Of a stretch of 64,000 nucleotides of DNA, positions 27,401-38,508 are shown piece by piece. The DNA lies in NCBI GenBank assembly GCA_013398615.1, contig VZSR01001685.1:4929019-4993018 (forward strand). Reading direction: 5' to 3'. The stretch comes from Brachypodius melanocephalos. Lineage: Eukaryota; Chordata; Aves; Passeriformes; Pycnonotidae. A program made the position numbers and the translations under genes. Below the pieces are notes generated by a model. That model was not told the DNA's origin. It searched no databases and saw nothing but the letters and a program-made list of their open reading frames with translations. Every line of letters starts with the position of its first letter. Within the stretch, counting starts at the first letter, position 1.

Positions 27401-30400
27401 ATTACACAAATAATAGGCTTGTAAAGCCTGGCACTCTCTTGAGAATTGCAGCCAAGAACCACACGTTATGCTGTACAGTACGGCTTCAATATGCCACCAC
27501 ATACAGCATGTATTTAGAAAGCCATATTTAGTATAAAATATGCTTTCTGCTCCTTCGTATGGTGGTGTTTTTTTGCCCAGCAGCATCATGGACGATCAGA
27601 TTAGTAGCAGAGGCCTTCAGATTTTCCTCTTTGTTAATTTCTGCACAGTGCTAGAATGCAAGGCTCATCCCCATCAGAGATGCCCACAGCTGGAAGGGAG
27701 GCAGACACTATTTAAGGGATACACGGGCCTTGCACTGGCTCTGCAGGAAAATGAATTTTATCCACTGAAATCAAATGTAGAAATCAATGGCAGTCTCTGC
27801 ATCAAACCAAACCTGGCAACTAATACAAACCCTCTCTAATCTGTGCATGAACTGTTGTTATTTTCTAGTTGACCACAATAATTCAAAAGGAATCAACAAC
27901 CTGATCTACTTTTAAAAACTTGGGTTTGCACCCCACGTAGTAATTCATAGCCTGTGTATGAGTAGGCATCAAATAATGATGATGATGACAAACAGCCCTG
28001 CTTCTCACTGATCCTTTCATGACACAACATAAGATAAATGTCATTAAATACACTTCTACCTCTGCTGATCTGGCAAATGTATATGTGTGATGGCAACAGA
28101 AAGGTCTACAGGGTGGGAACTTTGCTAGCATACATTCCTGCTATATTTTTAAAGATAGCCTTAACATAATTCTTATACAGTAGGCAACAGACCAGTATTC
28201 TGAACATCATGGAGAATGAAAACTTCATTCATAATGTTCCTACAGGGGAAATATTGCTATTAAATACATCTATCAAGAAACACAGAAAATACAAAGTATA
28301 TTAAGTATAAGGAAATGGTACTTTTTAAAATATAGGAGTCCTATGAAAGTGTCCAACAGCAATAGGTTAATATATAAGAAAGATACAGAGACATAAGAAA
28401 GATACACAGACTTTTAAAGTTCCCTTTAAATACCAGTCAGATATGCAGCATGTAGAGGACAAAAAAAAGTCATTGATAGTTTCTATAGGCACTCACCTGT
28501 GGGAGGGAAACTTCTCTTTCAGAACAGAAATAATTAAATTTTCCACAAAATGATCAGTTTCTGTCACGAGATCTGCTGCAGACGTCTTTGTGGACACTTG
28601 TTTTTCCTCTGTTAGAGCTTTCCTAATAATCTGAAACAGAAATTCATAAATCAGATTTGTTGGGCATTCAGCCTGTGCATACTAAAATAATATCTTCACT
28701 GAAAAAAATATAGCTAATCCTGAAAAACAGCTGTAGGCCTAATTCTACCAGAGGCTGTTCTGGATTTTTGACAAAAAAAATTCCTTCTAAGCTAATGAGT
28801 ATTCTTTGGAACCACGACATTTTGAATCACTCTGCAAAACCCTCTCTTGACAGTTCAGAAAAGGATTGATTAAAGGATGCAGCTAAAGGAATAAAATGAT
28901 GATGGCAGTCATAATGATGTAGAAAATTAGCAAAAGTATACACAAGACAAGAAAAAGCCTCAAGGCTCAGGCATGTTTCAAGGAAAATCCTTTTTCTTTC
29001 TTCTTCTTTTTTCTTTTCTTTTTTTCCTTTTTTTTCCCCCTTTATTTACAGGTCCAATACCCCATTGCTCTCTTACTTTAAAAGATATGCAATAAAGCAA
29101 ATGTAATTGGTTTCCATTTTGCCAACAAAGACATATAGTTTTGGGGGACTTTTTTTGTGGGTTTTTGGAACTTTAAATGCTGACCACCCTCTGGTTCCCA
29201 AATAATTGCCATGTATTTAACAAGAACAAAAATTGAAGCTTTCCCTAGATATGAAACCAATGATTTAAACTTCCGGACTCACTTCTGGAAATGTCTTTAT
29301 CTGATTCTCCAGGGTATTACTGTTACAAACTCAAGTACAAATGCACGTATGGAAAAACACTTAATGAAAGCTTTTCCCCATTTTCTTTCTATTTTGTTTT
29401 TTCCTACTTCTTCATTAAAAAAAATAAAGGGACAGGATGCAAAAGGAGATAGCTTATTTTTTAATCAGTGAAAATAATAAATTATTTGAAATAAAAAAAC
29501 CCCAACAAAACAAAACAAAGAAAAACTAAGCAACACTTATTTGTTTAGAATTATAGTATTAAAACCTAGCAGCAACAAGATCAGTATTCCAAGTCCCATC
29601 TAAATTTCCATTGATCTAAGTATTTTAAAACCATTGAGAAATACTTTATGACCAAAAAAAACAGTTCTGCTGCATTATGCATGGGAAAGGGAACCAGAAA
29701 CACTCAAACATCATCTCAGCTCTTGGTTTTTGTAGTATAAAATACTGTATTTGAAGGGTGTGCTAATTGTTCTGACAAGTAATGGATATGGGTGACTACT
29801 GCCTTAGTACAGAAGGCATATGGACTAATGTTTCTGCTTTGTGAGCTGTAAAACATCAGTTGTGCCTATTTACTGAGCTTGTGAGGGCAGGTAGTACTTT
29901 TCAGTTTGAGGTCTTGCTAAAGTTCATTACTGTATATCAAAATATTAATCACACTTAATCTTCTTACTCCTCTCAATGCCCTGCATGGTTGTCTTGAAGG
30001 ATTTATGATAGAAGCATAAAAGTGTAACTCCAGCAAGGCCCCTGGGCTCCTCTTCAGCCCAAAGCAAAATCCAAAACACTCCAACCACCCTCAATTGTGT
30101 ATTGTAAAAAAAACTGCTGTGCTGATATCTTTTATTTTATCTGCTCTTCTTTACTTTCCTAGTGTCTTTACTGCTTGGAACTTCACATAGTGAAATAAAT
30201 GAGGAATGCCTTCCTTTTGACAGAGAAGATTTTAATTTCTTCTTAGCAATGCCATGCTGTTGACTTCTATTCAGTTTTAATGCACAGTAGATAGAGGTTT
30301 TTGCAGACATTTGAATCAGTGCCACTGCTCAGCAAGGCAGGGACATCATACCTGAGCCTTGCTGGAAAAGAAAAAGAGGAGATGAAAGCTCTCTCCTGGG

Positions 30401-33400
30401 GAAGTGCTCTGCAATCAGCTGATTCCATTGCATGCTCTGGCATTTGATCTCTCTGGTTTGAGTACAACCCTTTGCACATATATCCCAGCTTCAAATTTAG
30501 TATTTTTTCATTTCTGATCCTTTACCCAGCTGCTCACGACCATTTTTAACTTTAACCTGGTCTGCTTCTCTGGTGGCCAGCATGAGGCTCCAGCCACTTT
30601 GGAGGTGGGAGTAGGCAAGGGTGTGCCTGCCCTCTGAAGTGGTGGCCGATGGCCCTCTCACCCATCTCCTCTGCGGGCCCATGCCAAGGAGCCACGACAC
30701 ACATTTAGCATTTAGCAGCCCTGCAATGAGCTGCTTCTCCCCACCTCTTGTGCAAGAGGAGAGGAGCAGAGAAGCCATGATGCTGGGCTGAGGTCAGCAG
30801 CCACAAAGGGGCACCACATCTGTGCAGGCTCACCCACAGCACGCAGGATGGACGGCTCTGATTTTGCCAATTCCCTGCCACTTACAAAGGCCTTCACAAA
30901 AGGGACCCCTATGCATTTGCTCCAGCTTGTACAGGTATGCAATCCAAGCCAGAGTAGCTCTATACAAGGATCACATTTCCTGCATAACTGATGAAAAACT
31001 TTTATTCTTTGGAAAACGATCAAACAGCTCAGAGCAGTGTAGAACTCAATTTATGTTGAAAAATCCCTAAAAGTCACCCTCCTACAAAGGAATGTTAGAG
31101 CCTGCTGCCTCAGAATACTTCGAGGGCATCACTCAACTCCTCTCCTTGCAGAAGCCTTACAACGAGGTTTGTGGATATCTGCTGCAATTTCCAGATGGAC
31201 ATGGGGTTCCATAAAAGTCTCACTCTAGTTTACAGGCAGCAGGCAAAGCAGACACCAAAGGAACTACAGGATGATGAAATGCAAACAGCTGATTGCACCT
31301 TATCCCCATTGTACAATGAATTTGGCAATCAAGATGCTGTAACTTGGCTGTAAATATATTTTACTAGACTTTATTCCTATACTAGGGCTTGTCCCTAGAT
31401 TACAGAGATTTTTCAGCAATTTCTAAGCAACTGATTTTCGGGAGCATGGTTATTTAGAGCAGAGCCATTTAACACTCTTAGCCCATGCTGCCTCTCCTCT
31501 AATGCAGCTCTTATCCTAATACCCTGCTTGGGAGCATTTGGGGGGTTATGCAAAGCGAGGGGCATTTACATCATTTCATGGAGACCACATCACAGAGCAA
31601 GACCCAGGCTGTCCCTGCTCCCTCCTTCATTTCCCATGGAGCTGGGGAAATGGAGGCACTGGGGCTCTGTGCAGTCAGTCCTGGACTCCTTTTTTAATGC
31701 CTTTGTGAAATTTATACCAACAAAGCAGAATGAGGAAGATGGAGGGCCAAGTTGCCTTTTCCCCCAATACCTGCCAGGAGAGCAACCTACAGTAGTGTGC
31801 TCATGTCAGATATTTCACTTCACCATACTGCTTGCACTCACCATACATTTCTGGGAGATCTAAGATGGATTTTCTTGCTTGTAATACTGCCCTGTAATAT
31901 CTGCCCTCTGATAAAATCAAACATCTAGATAAAAAGCATGAATACCTGAAAATAATTCAGGAAATTCCAACCTGGTTTGCTAAAATATCTGTCCACGTTA
32001 CATAGAAAATAGCCTAAAAATTTCCCCTGGGAGCAAACATCAGGGGGAAAAAATCTTGGCTTTTTAGAATACCAGTAGAAATTTTGTCTCTTTTTTTAGG
32101 GTATGTTGCTAGGTTGCTTATGCCTCATAAAACTATTTAAAAAAAAAAAAAAAAAAGAAAAAGGAAAAAGCAAAGGAAAAAAAAAAGTTTGGACTTCAGC
32201 ATACTGTGTCCTTGCATCAGTTTCTTACTCTTTTTACCTGGATGCATATTTACTTATTTTGGTGAAGCTTTTCCAATTCTGCAATTGGAGAGAACTGTGC
32301 AGACACTACTACTCAGTGCTCTTAGCAGCATCAAAGATGCACAGACTGGTCATGCCTGCTTTTCTTGAGCAAAAAGTAATATCAAACCTATGGGTGTACT
32401 CCCATGAAGAGCAAGCAGCTTACTCACAGAAAAAAACAGAACAGAAGTTTGAAAAAGTGCAGCTATTTGTGGCCTTACAGGGTGATTTTTAAAGCAGGTC
32501 AATTACAGATGTTACAAAACCATGACCATTCTCGTTATGAAACAGCCATATATATATTAAATGAGAGCCTGTGATATTTCATAAAAGTAATAAGAACTAA
32601 ACAACAGGATGGGCAAGAGAAGCAATGATTTTAACCTAGTAATAGAGGTTTCTCTTGCAACAACACTTCTGACACATACTCAGGCATCACTTCTTTACTG
32701 GCCTTTTAAGTTTGGAAGAAACTATTCCAGAGTATAGATGATACCTATCTGCTGGAAATAAGATATATTTTACCTATAGTCATGAAACACAATGCAACAC
32801 AAATCAAGTAGTTGTATATGCCAAAAGGGGAGACCAGAAAACTGTATTACTGGTTAACTTTTCCTAGAAATCCAAAATCTGGAAGTGCATGTCTTTCTTC
32901 AGGCCAAGCGTCTTGTAGACACTTTCTAATGATTCCAACCCTTCCCAACCTGCCAGAGTCCTGAGAAATGGAGCACCTTAAAAGAAAGGCTGAAGTGGCA
33001 AAGTTTCACTCAGGGATGGAGACTGGAGTTGGATCTGGGGAGACAGAGTGCAAGCAGATTTCTGGGGATGGAGGTGAAGGTGGAAAGGTCTGAGGGATGG
33101 GAAGAAAAGCTCAAGAAAAAGATGAACTTGACTAGTAGAATTGACTGCTTTTGACGATCAAAATAACTCCCTTTTTTATCAGTCAATTTTCAACAAAAAT
33201 CCAGTCCTACCAAATGCATGTTACCCTGCATTTTGTGTCCTTAGCTCTAGTTTCTTTTGGCAATAGCTGGAAGCAGATTGACACTTAAATAAAAGACAGA
33301 GCCATACCTGCACCTTTTCTTCCAGAAGTATCTCCAGTGCCTTTTGTAACAAAAAAGATTCCTCAGCATGACAAAATAATTGGGGGAAAAAAATGCCCAG

Positions 33401-34792
33401 TTTCCAAAGTCCTACTTAAACAACATCCTTGGCTGATTTTAATTTGGCCTGCCAAGGAATTAGTTATTTCTGCCATTTGCAAGGTAGCAATGGCAAACTG
33501 TGATTTTGGATTCAAGGATTAGTTTTATGGAATGTTTATTTCTTCCAGGAAAAGGTGCTCATCTGTGATTTTCTGAGTAAGTGAAATGATTGGGGAAGCT
33601 TAAAACTGTCTTTACAAATTGGTATTTTGAGAAATAAGGTGTGGAGGCTTGAGCAAGTCATGAGTCTGTCTTGTGAAATGGCTGGCAGAATGACTATGCC
33701 GGAGAAACTCCTGTTTTGAGAGTCTGTGAGAGCATGACCTGTCATCCTGATTTGGATTATCCATTTAGTCCTCGTATTATTAAAATAAGTCTCCTCTCCT
33801 CTGGCATTCTGTTCATCTGTGTAGTTGTTTGTTCCTAAGGAGAAAATATGTTTAATAACACACACTAAGGAAAAGTTATGGGTCTTGGACTCAAGAGAGA
33901 AAAGGAGGCTTCTTAAATCACAGTGTATGTTTCAAAATAGAGCAGAACAGAAGCATGAGAGACATATACATTGCTGAGGTCTGTGTTTTACCCATTTCTC
34001 AATCAATCAATCTGCTGATCCCACTTCTTGGCTCTGTTACACCTGGTAGAAGTGGAAGTTTTGCTGCTGCACATAGTGGGGTCAAGATGTCTCCTGAGAT
34101 GAATAATCTGTTGTGTCAAAACACGGATCTGAAATAAGCTACTACAGACCTTCGCCACACAGCTATTTGCCCCTAGCAAGTGAATATCGGCCACTCTGAA
34201 GACTCTGCCAAATCTAACCAGAGAAAACTTCCTTGACACGGTTATTTCTCTTCGCATAAACTGCTGGAAAACAAACGCTGGCCCCGAAGGATGCAACCCC
34301 CAAGGGATGCGCCCAAAAGATGGGGCCTCCGAGGGAAGGGGCCCCTCGAGGGAATGCAGCCCCCGAGGGAAGTACCCCAAGGGCTGGGTCCCCCTGCCCC
34401 GGGCTGGGGCCCCGTGGGATGAGGCTCCCGAGGGATGGGGCCCCCCGGTACGGATCCCCGCCGCCGCCATCCCTCCCGCGGCCGAGGGCTCCGCCGGCGG
34501 CCCGGCTGAGCGGGTGCCGAGCCCCGCCGCCATCCTCCCCCTGCCCAGCGCTGCGCACCAGCCGAGCGCCCGCACGGCCCTTCCTCAGACCGCGCCGGGA
34601 GAAGGCTCCTCCGGCCGCGGGGCAGCCCGGCCCGGCCCCGGCCGCGGCCCGGGGGCAGCGGGCGGCTCTCACCTGCCCGGCGCGGCGCGCCAGCTGCACC
34701 GCCACCTCCGCGCACTCCTTCCAGGGGTCCCCGCCGCCACCGCCCGCCGCCGCCGCCCGCCCTTCCTCCTCTTCCTCCTCGCACGGCTTCAT
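15379..34792 (-). CDS. IMPA2: Inositol monophosphatase 2 (8 coding exons, 296 aa)
   Basis: IMPA2 hydrolyses myo-inositol monophosphates to free inositol in the cytosol. It is Mg2+-dependent and belongs to the lithium-sensitive phosphatase family. CDS is the minus-strand join of 34,792-34,673; 28,630-28,497; 24,036-23,932; 22,612-22,567; 20,332-20,224; 16,727-16,619; 16,470-16,319; 15,494-15,379. All junctions are GT-AG and phases agree. Family residues are present: D66 in DLVTETD, E89-E90 in FIAEE, D109 and D112 in WIIDPVDGT, and D239 in HCWDLAAA. Each is offset by exactly 19 from IMPA1 D47, E70, D90, D93 and D220. Length is close to human IMPA2 (288). The extra length is an N-terminal low-complexity stretch with six Glu, then Ala and Gly runs. 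The start is chosen because MKP matches the family start, although the frame is open further upstream. IMPA1 is less likely: exon 5 and the C-terminus are IMPA2-like. Confidence 0.95.
15495..16318 (-). other. IMPA2: IMPA2 intron 7
   Basis: Short intron with GT-AG ends. Nothing else is recognised in it. Confidence 0.85.
16319..16470 (-). CDS. IMPA2: IMPA2 coding exon 7 (last metal ligand)
   Basis: Encodes VRVIGSSTLALCHLASGAAD (209-228), then AYYQFGLHCWDLAAATVIIR and EAGGTVIDTS. D239 in WDLAAA matches the family's last metal ligand. Acceptor TGTAG, donor TTCAG then GTGAGC. Confidence 0.96.
16619..16727 (-). CDS. IMPA2: IMPA2 coding exon 6
   Basis: Encodes the end of D172, then ISKALILTEIGPKRDPATLK through LKAQAH (207) and two bases of G208. 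Acceptor TTGCAG, donor GG then GTAAGA. Confidence 0.95.
16728..20223 (-). other. IMPA2: IMPA2 intron 5
   Basis: AT-rich intron of about 3.5 kb. No further exon, RNA gene or clear mobile element could be supported. Confidence 0.8.
20224..20332 (-). CDS. IMPA2: IMPA2 coding exon 5
   Basis: Encodes LEFGVIYHCTEERLYTGRRG and onward through CNDKRLQVSKET (136-171) plus one base of D172. The acceptor TTAAAG is acceptable. The donor CAG then GTTGGT is weaker than the other donors of the gene. Confidence 0.93.
20333..22566 (-). other. IMPA2: IMPA2 intron 4
   Basis: AT-rich intron of about 2.2 kb with no recognised features. Open frames at 20,644-21,096 resemble no known protein. Confidence 0.8.
22567..22612 (-). 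CDS. IMPA2: IMPA2 coding exon 4 (46-base micro-exon)
   Basis: Encodes FPTVAVSIGFAVNKE (121-135), completing R120 with its first base. Acceptor TTTCACAG, donor GAG then GTATGA. It is too short to be seen as an open frame; it was found from the conserved peptide between exons 3 and 5. Confidence 0.93.
23420..23930. promoter_or_regulatory. IMPA2: Intragenic GC/CpG-rich block in IMPA2 intron 3
   Basis: About 500 bases of GC-rich, CpG-containing DNA stand out inside an otherwise AT-rich intron, just upstream (in gene direction) of nothing but the intron toward exon 4, and adjoining exon 3. A donor-like CCG then GTAAGG occurs on the minus strand near 23,660. It may be an alternative promoter or first exon for a short IMPA2 transcript, or simply a GC-rich patch. 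Open frames here look like composition artefacts. Confidence 0.3.
23932..24036 (-). CDS. IMPA2: IMPA2 coding exon 3 (catalytic core)
   Basis: Encodes the rest of R85 through H119. It carries the two key family motifs, FIAEE (E89, E90) and WIIDPVDGTCNFVH (D109, D112). Acceptor TGCAG, donor CACAG then GTAAAC. Confidence 0.95.
24037..28496 (-). other. IMPA2: IMPA2 intron 2
   Basis: Intron of about 4.5 kb with GT-AG ends. No recognisable exon or repeat family was identified within it. Confidence 0.8.
28497..28630 (-). CDS. IMPA2: IMPA2 coding exon 2
   Basis: Encodes residues 41-84 and two bases of R85. It begins IIRKALTEEKQVSTKTSAAD, contains metal ligand D66 in LVTETDH, and ends KEKFPSH. Acceptor TTTCAG; donor CACAG then GTGAGT. 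Confidence 0.95.
28990..29045. repeat. Polypyrimidine tract (C/T-rich)
   Basis: More than 50 bases that are almost exclusively T and C on the plus strand. Low-complexity sequence inside IMPA2 intron 1. Confidence 0.85.
32140..32188. repeat. A-rich low-complexity tract
   Basis: A long A run is followed by A/G-rich sequence. The open frame across it is lysine-rich only because of composition. Confidence 0.85.
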
Positions 34793-35360
34793 CGCGGCGG
34801 CCGCGCTGCCCGGAGCGGGGCCGGGGGCGCGGGGGGCCCGGCTCCCCGCCCAGGAGTGCCCGCCGAGGAGGATGCCCTGGGCGCACACAGCGCCCGGTGC
34901 TGTCACTGCGCGCCCCGGCAGCGCCCCGCCCCGGCGCAGCAGGGCGGAGAGAGGAGGCCACGGTCAATGGGGAAGGCGGGCTGGCTGCTAGGCGCTGCCT
35001 TTAGGTGAGCCCCGGGGGCGCAGGAGGGCCGGGAGAGGCAGGAGTACCGCGGAGAGCTGCGCCGGGGCCGCGCCGAGAGGGCGGGATGCGGCGGGCAGGG
35101 TGCGCAGGGGGGATGCGGAGGGCAGGGCGCCGAGGGCAGGATGCGCCGCTATCGCCATCGCCATGGCCGTGCCCCGGCCGCCCCTCCTGACATGGCGCTG
35201 GGACGGCCAGGCTGGGGCAGGGACGCTCCTTTTTCCCCCCGGCATGAGGAGGAGCAGTCGCGCCCCCAGGCCGAGCGGCCCCTCGGCGGCTCCGCTGCCC
35301 CCGTGTCCCCAGGGCCATCTCACCGAACGGGGCTGTCGGCGTTACCGGGGCTTTGGGGGA
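34330..35360. promoter_or_regulatory. IMPA2: IMPA2 CpG-island promoter
   Basis: About 1 kb of very GC-rich, CpG-dense DNA surrounds IMPA2 coding exon 1 and extends upstream of its start codon. No TATA box is evident, which fits a broad housekeeping-type promoter. The plus strand also carries a donor-like TTTAG then GTGAGC at 35,005, so the island could fire in both directions. Long open frames on both strands here come from GC composition. Confidence 0.8.
34673..34792 (-). CDS. IMPA2: IMPA2 coding exon 1
   Basis: Encodes residues 1-40, starting MKPC, then six Glu, GR, four Ala and five Gly, and then the conserved helix DPWKECAEVAVQLARRAGQ. The donor is CAG then GTGAGA, phase 0. The whole exon lies in a CpG island. 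Confidence 0.93.
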
Positions 35361-37778
35361 AAAGCTGGCGTCTGGCATCGGCCATCTCGGGAATGAAAGG
35401 GGAAAAATGTGGGAAAAACGGCCTTGGGAATGGAAAGGCAACTTCAGGTTTTAAAGTTCAGCAGCTTGTTAGTGCTTGGGAGTTCAGGTGTGTGGTATGA
35501 AATATATAGCCCTTTATATTTTTCCCTTGTCTTCGTGTGTCATTTTGGATTTGTCAAGGATGAGAAGAAGAGAATTCAGAACCCACTATTCGAGAATCCG
35601 TATAAGCCAAATTGCCGTGCCGGCAGAGCAGGGAACAGAGCTGAGCGATTCTGGATCCGCCTCTTGGAAGGAGGGCAGCCCAGGATGAATGCATGCTTAT
35701 GCAATAGAGCAGCCAGACTGTTGTGCTTAAAACACCGAGTGAGTGTTGGGAACACACACTTTATCTGTCAGAGTGAGGCTTTTCCAAATGACTTGTTCTG
35801 ATGCACACTTGGCATTGAAAGGGAAAAAAATAGAGCCCAGGGACTGAATCCATCAGCGTAGCTTTTTGAAAGAGGCATTAGGTACATAGAGTGTATGAAA
35901 TTTGTTGTTGCCTTTCAGCACCTGCTTTGTGGTTGAGAGTTTCATTTCCGGGACTAGAATAGAGATGCTTTAGTGGTGAACACATTTGCATGAAGAAAAT
36001 TGCATAACACCACCACTTACTATCTCTGAGCACTAAATTAATTAATCTGCTAGAGACTAGGCTAAATTAAATTGACTGGGGTATTCTCCTTAATGTAACA
36101 GACCCTAAATCTAGATCTATTTTATTTTCTTGTTTATCTTGTAGGACACAGATGACTTTGGGATGAAAGGGACACTCTTGCCACAGGCAGTTCACAAAAA
36201 TAATAGACACTTTTTAAAATCAAACACTTGAACCTTTTCCTTCTAAAGCAAGGGACTGAACTTCATGGATTGTAGCACAAGAATTAACTTAATTCTTTAA
36301 ATTTCTAAGCTGCACCCTGGCAGTGGATGCCACAAAGAGAGCAAGGCTGACAGTCAACTTAGTGAAATATTTTTTAGTCCCCATTTTGAATCAGAAAAAA
36401 AAGATGGTAACAAATTCTAAGAAGGTGAATTAACTGCTACACAAAGTGCAAAAGTTTGGTTGAAGTATGAAATGATGAAATTTTGTTGAATAAATTCTCA
36501 AATGTTTGTCAATCTTTCTGCTGAAGGATTGCTGTAAGTCACTTGTTTCCTTCTGAAACATGTCTGCCTCATTCTTCTGTTAGATTAGTTTCCTTAAGTG
36601 CAATAACCCTACAAACATGCAGTATAATTTGGACTAGTATAAAACAGAATTGCTCTGAGTTTCCTCTAGGTTTTGGAAATTTGTGCTTTTTATTGCTGCC
36701 ATAGCATGAGGCATCTTCAGAACCTTCCCTAGGGAGTTTTTGTGCAGGGCCAGATGGGCAAATGTATCTCCTGGTGAGATTTGTGGATTGCTGAGATGTA
36801 GTATAGACAGCTTTAACTTTGGTGAAAAAGAAAATGTACAGTTAATCATGGCTTGGCATTCTAGGAAGTATCTCAGACCATGATAGAAGTGTTTTCTGTA
36901 TTTTTCCTTGAATTACAAAGTTTTAATTACTGAATTTACTATCAATAACAGTTATTGCTGAAACAGGCTATATCTTCTTCTGATGTAGTGTAGATGGTTT
37001 CTTCCCCTATGCCTTGGGTCTGCCTCAGTGCCCAGAGATTTTGTTGTTATTAGGCTGCCACAGGGGCATTTGGAAGGCTGTTTTAAGGCATGTTTTGAAA
37101 GCGGGCAGTGTGAATTACAATGCAGTAGGCAGGATGCACAAATATCCCCACTGAAGGTATCTACAGAAAGTTACACACATCATCACAGAGAAGTACTGTT
37201 GCAAGGAGAGGAAAGTGCTCTCAATATTTTTCTTAGCAGGAGTATGTCCTCATTCTAAGTAATGTCTGGAAAATAAGCATTTGGACAGTAGAATTTCCTC
37301 AACCTTCTCTTCATTCTGGTGGTAGAATAGTGATAATAGAGTCACCAGAGGGTGAACTTGAGAGGTTAGAATATCTGAATGAGCCCTTGTTTTCTTGCAG
37401 ATTCAGAGCAGCTAATATGGCTTGTGCAGGTAGATTTAAAGCACAACTAGAAGGCCAGCAAAGAATATTTCTTAGGAAATCAGTGACTGCAGCTAGTATT
37501 TTAAGACCTTCCAAAAAACTTTGCAAAAAAACCACAGCTGCCTGTAAGGCCTTTAAATGGTAATTTAAATGGTAATATTTCTCTTTATCATTCTTCTAGT
37601 CCATGATAACTGCTTATTTATAACTTTTCTGAAGTTTTTTTTTCAAACCTTCCTTAGCCTAGACCTGCCCAGGCAGTGTGAACTTCCTCATGTGAGCTGT
37701 TGGCTGATTTTGAATATCCATTCACCTCCGAGCTGGTTGAGGCTGCTCTCTGCCTTGCTGGATCAGACTCTTGGCTCA

Positions 37779-37825
37779 TCTTTCATAACTGCCGAGGTCT
37801 TTCATAACTTCTGATCTTTCATAAC
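37779..37825 (+). repeat. Three spaced TCTTTCATAAC motifs
   Basis: TCTTTCATAAC recurs at 37,779, 37,798 and 37,815, and a weaker CTTTCGTAAC lies just downstream. Spacings are 19 and 17 bases. This is probably local slippage. Confidence 0.7.
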
Positions 37826-38454
37826 CCCAAATGCTAGCCAGTTCCTCTCACATGCCTTTCGTAACCTACACAAATGCCACGTGTTTAATCTCGTCCACTT
37901 GGAATTGGCCCATCCTGATGAACCTGAAATACAAGTGTTTCTTGGGTGCTTTGTCTGCCTCAATCCTCCTGAGCCCCAGCCAGATTTGTGTGGATGTCAG
38001 ACTTCCTTCCCTGAGACAATGAATGCTTAGTGGAGGGGAAAACCTGCTCTCTCTGACCTCAGAGGAGAAAAGGGAGCCTAGTCATGGATTTCCTCCTCTC
38101 CCGGGCTGTGAAGCCCTGATTGACTTAGGTGTGGCTCAGCTGGGGGTGGTGGCTGTCTCCTTCCCTTCCTGTCCTGAGCTGCTGCGCAGCGTCCATCGCT
38201 CGGCTGCTCTGTGTGCCACACAGGGGTCCCCAGCAGGGTCTGTTCAGAGCAAAACCCAGGGTCACTCAGTGGGGAAGCTGCTGCAGCTGGAATTGGTTTA
38301 ATTCTGCCTCAGCAGACAGCTTGCCATTCTCTACTCTGACAGTAATTGCAGGCTGCAGCGATGCAATAAAATAGGTTGTAGTTTTGCAGAGAGAGCGTGA
38401 TCTCGCTGTAGCTACCAAGCCGTTGACATGGAATCCTCAGATGCCTTCCAGTGT

Positions 38455-38508
38455 GGATCTTTGTCATTTCATGGGTTTGAAGGATCTTTGTCACTTCACA
38501 GGTTTGAT
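38455..38508 (+). repeat. 27-bp direct tandem duplication
   Basis: Two adjacent 27-base units begin GGATCTTTGTCA and end in GGTTTGA plus one base. They differ at a few positions. Confidence 0.85.

Larger units (their letters stand above)
28631..34672 (-). other. IMPA2: IMPA2 intron 1
   Basis: The longest intron, about 6 kb. It holds a polypyrimidine tract on the plus strand at 28,990-29,045 and an A-rich tract at 32,140-32,188. No gene in it could be supported on either strand. Confidence 0.8.

Noticed and set aside
32103..32492. 129-codon plus-strand frame beginning with a poly-lysine run
   Set aside because: The start comes from an A-rich tract and the rest resembles no protein and has no splice context; it lies in IMPA2 intron 1.
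34003..35441. Several long open frames on both strands around the IMPA2 island
   Set aside because: They are rich in Gly, Pro, Arg and Ala as expected from GC-rich DNA, and only the IMPA2 exon within them has homology.
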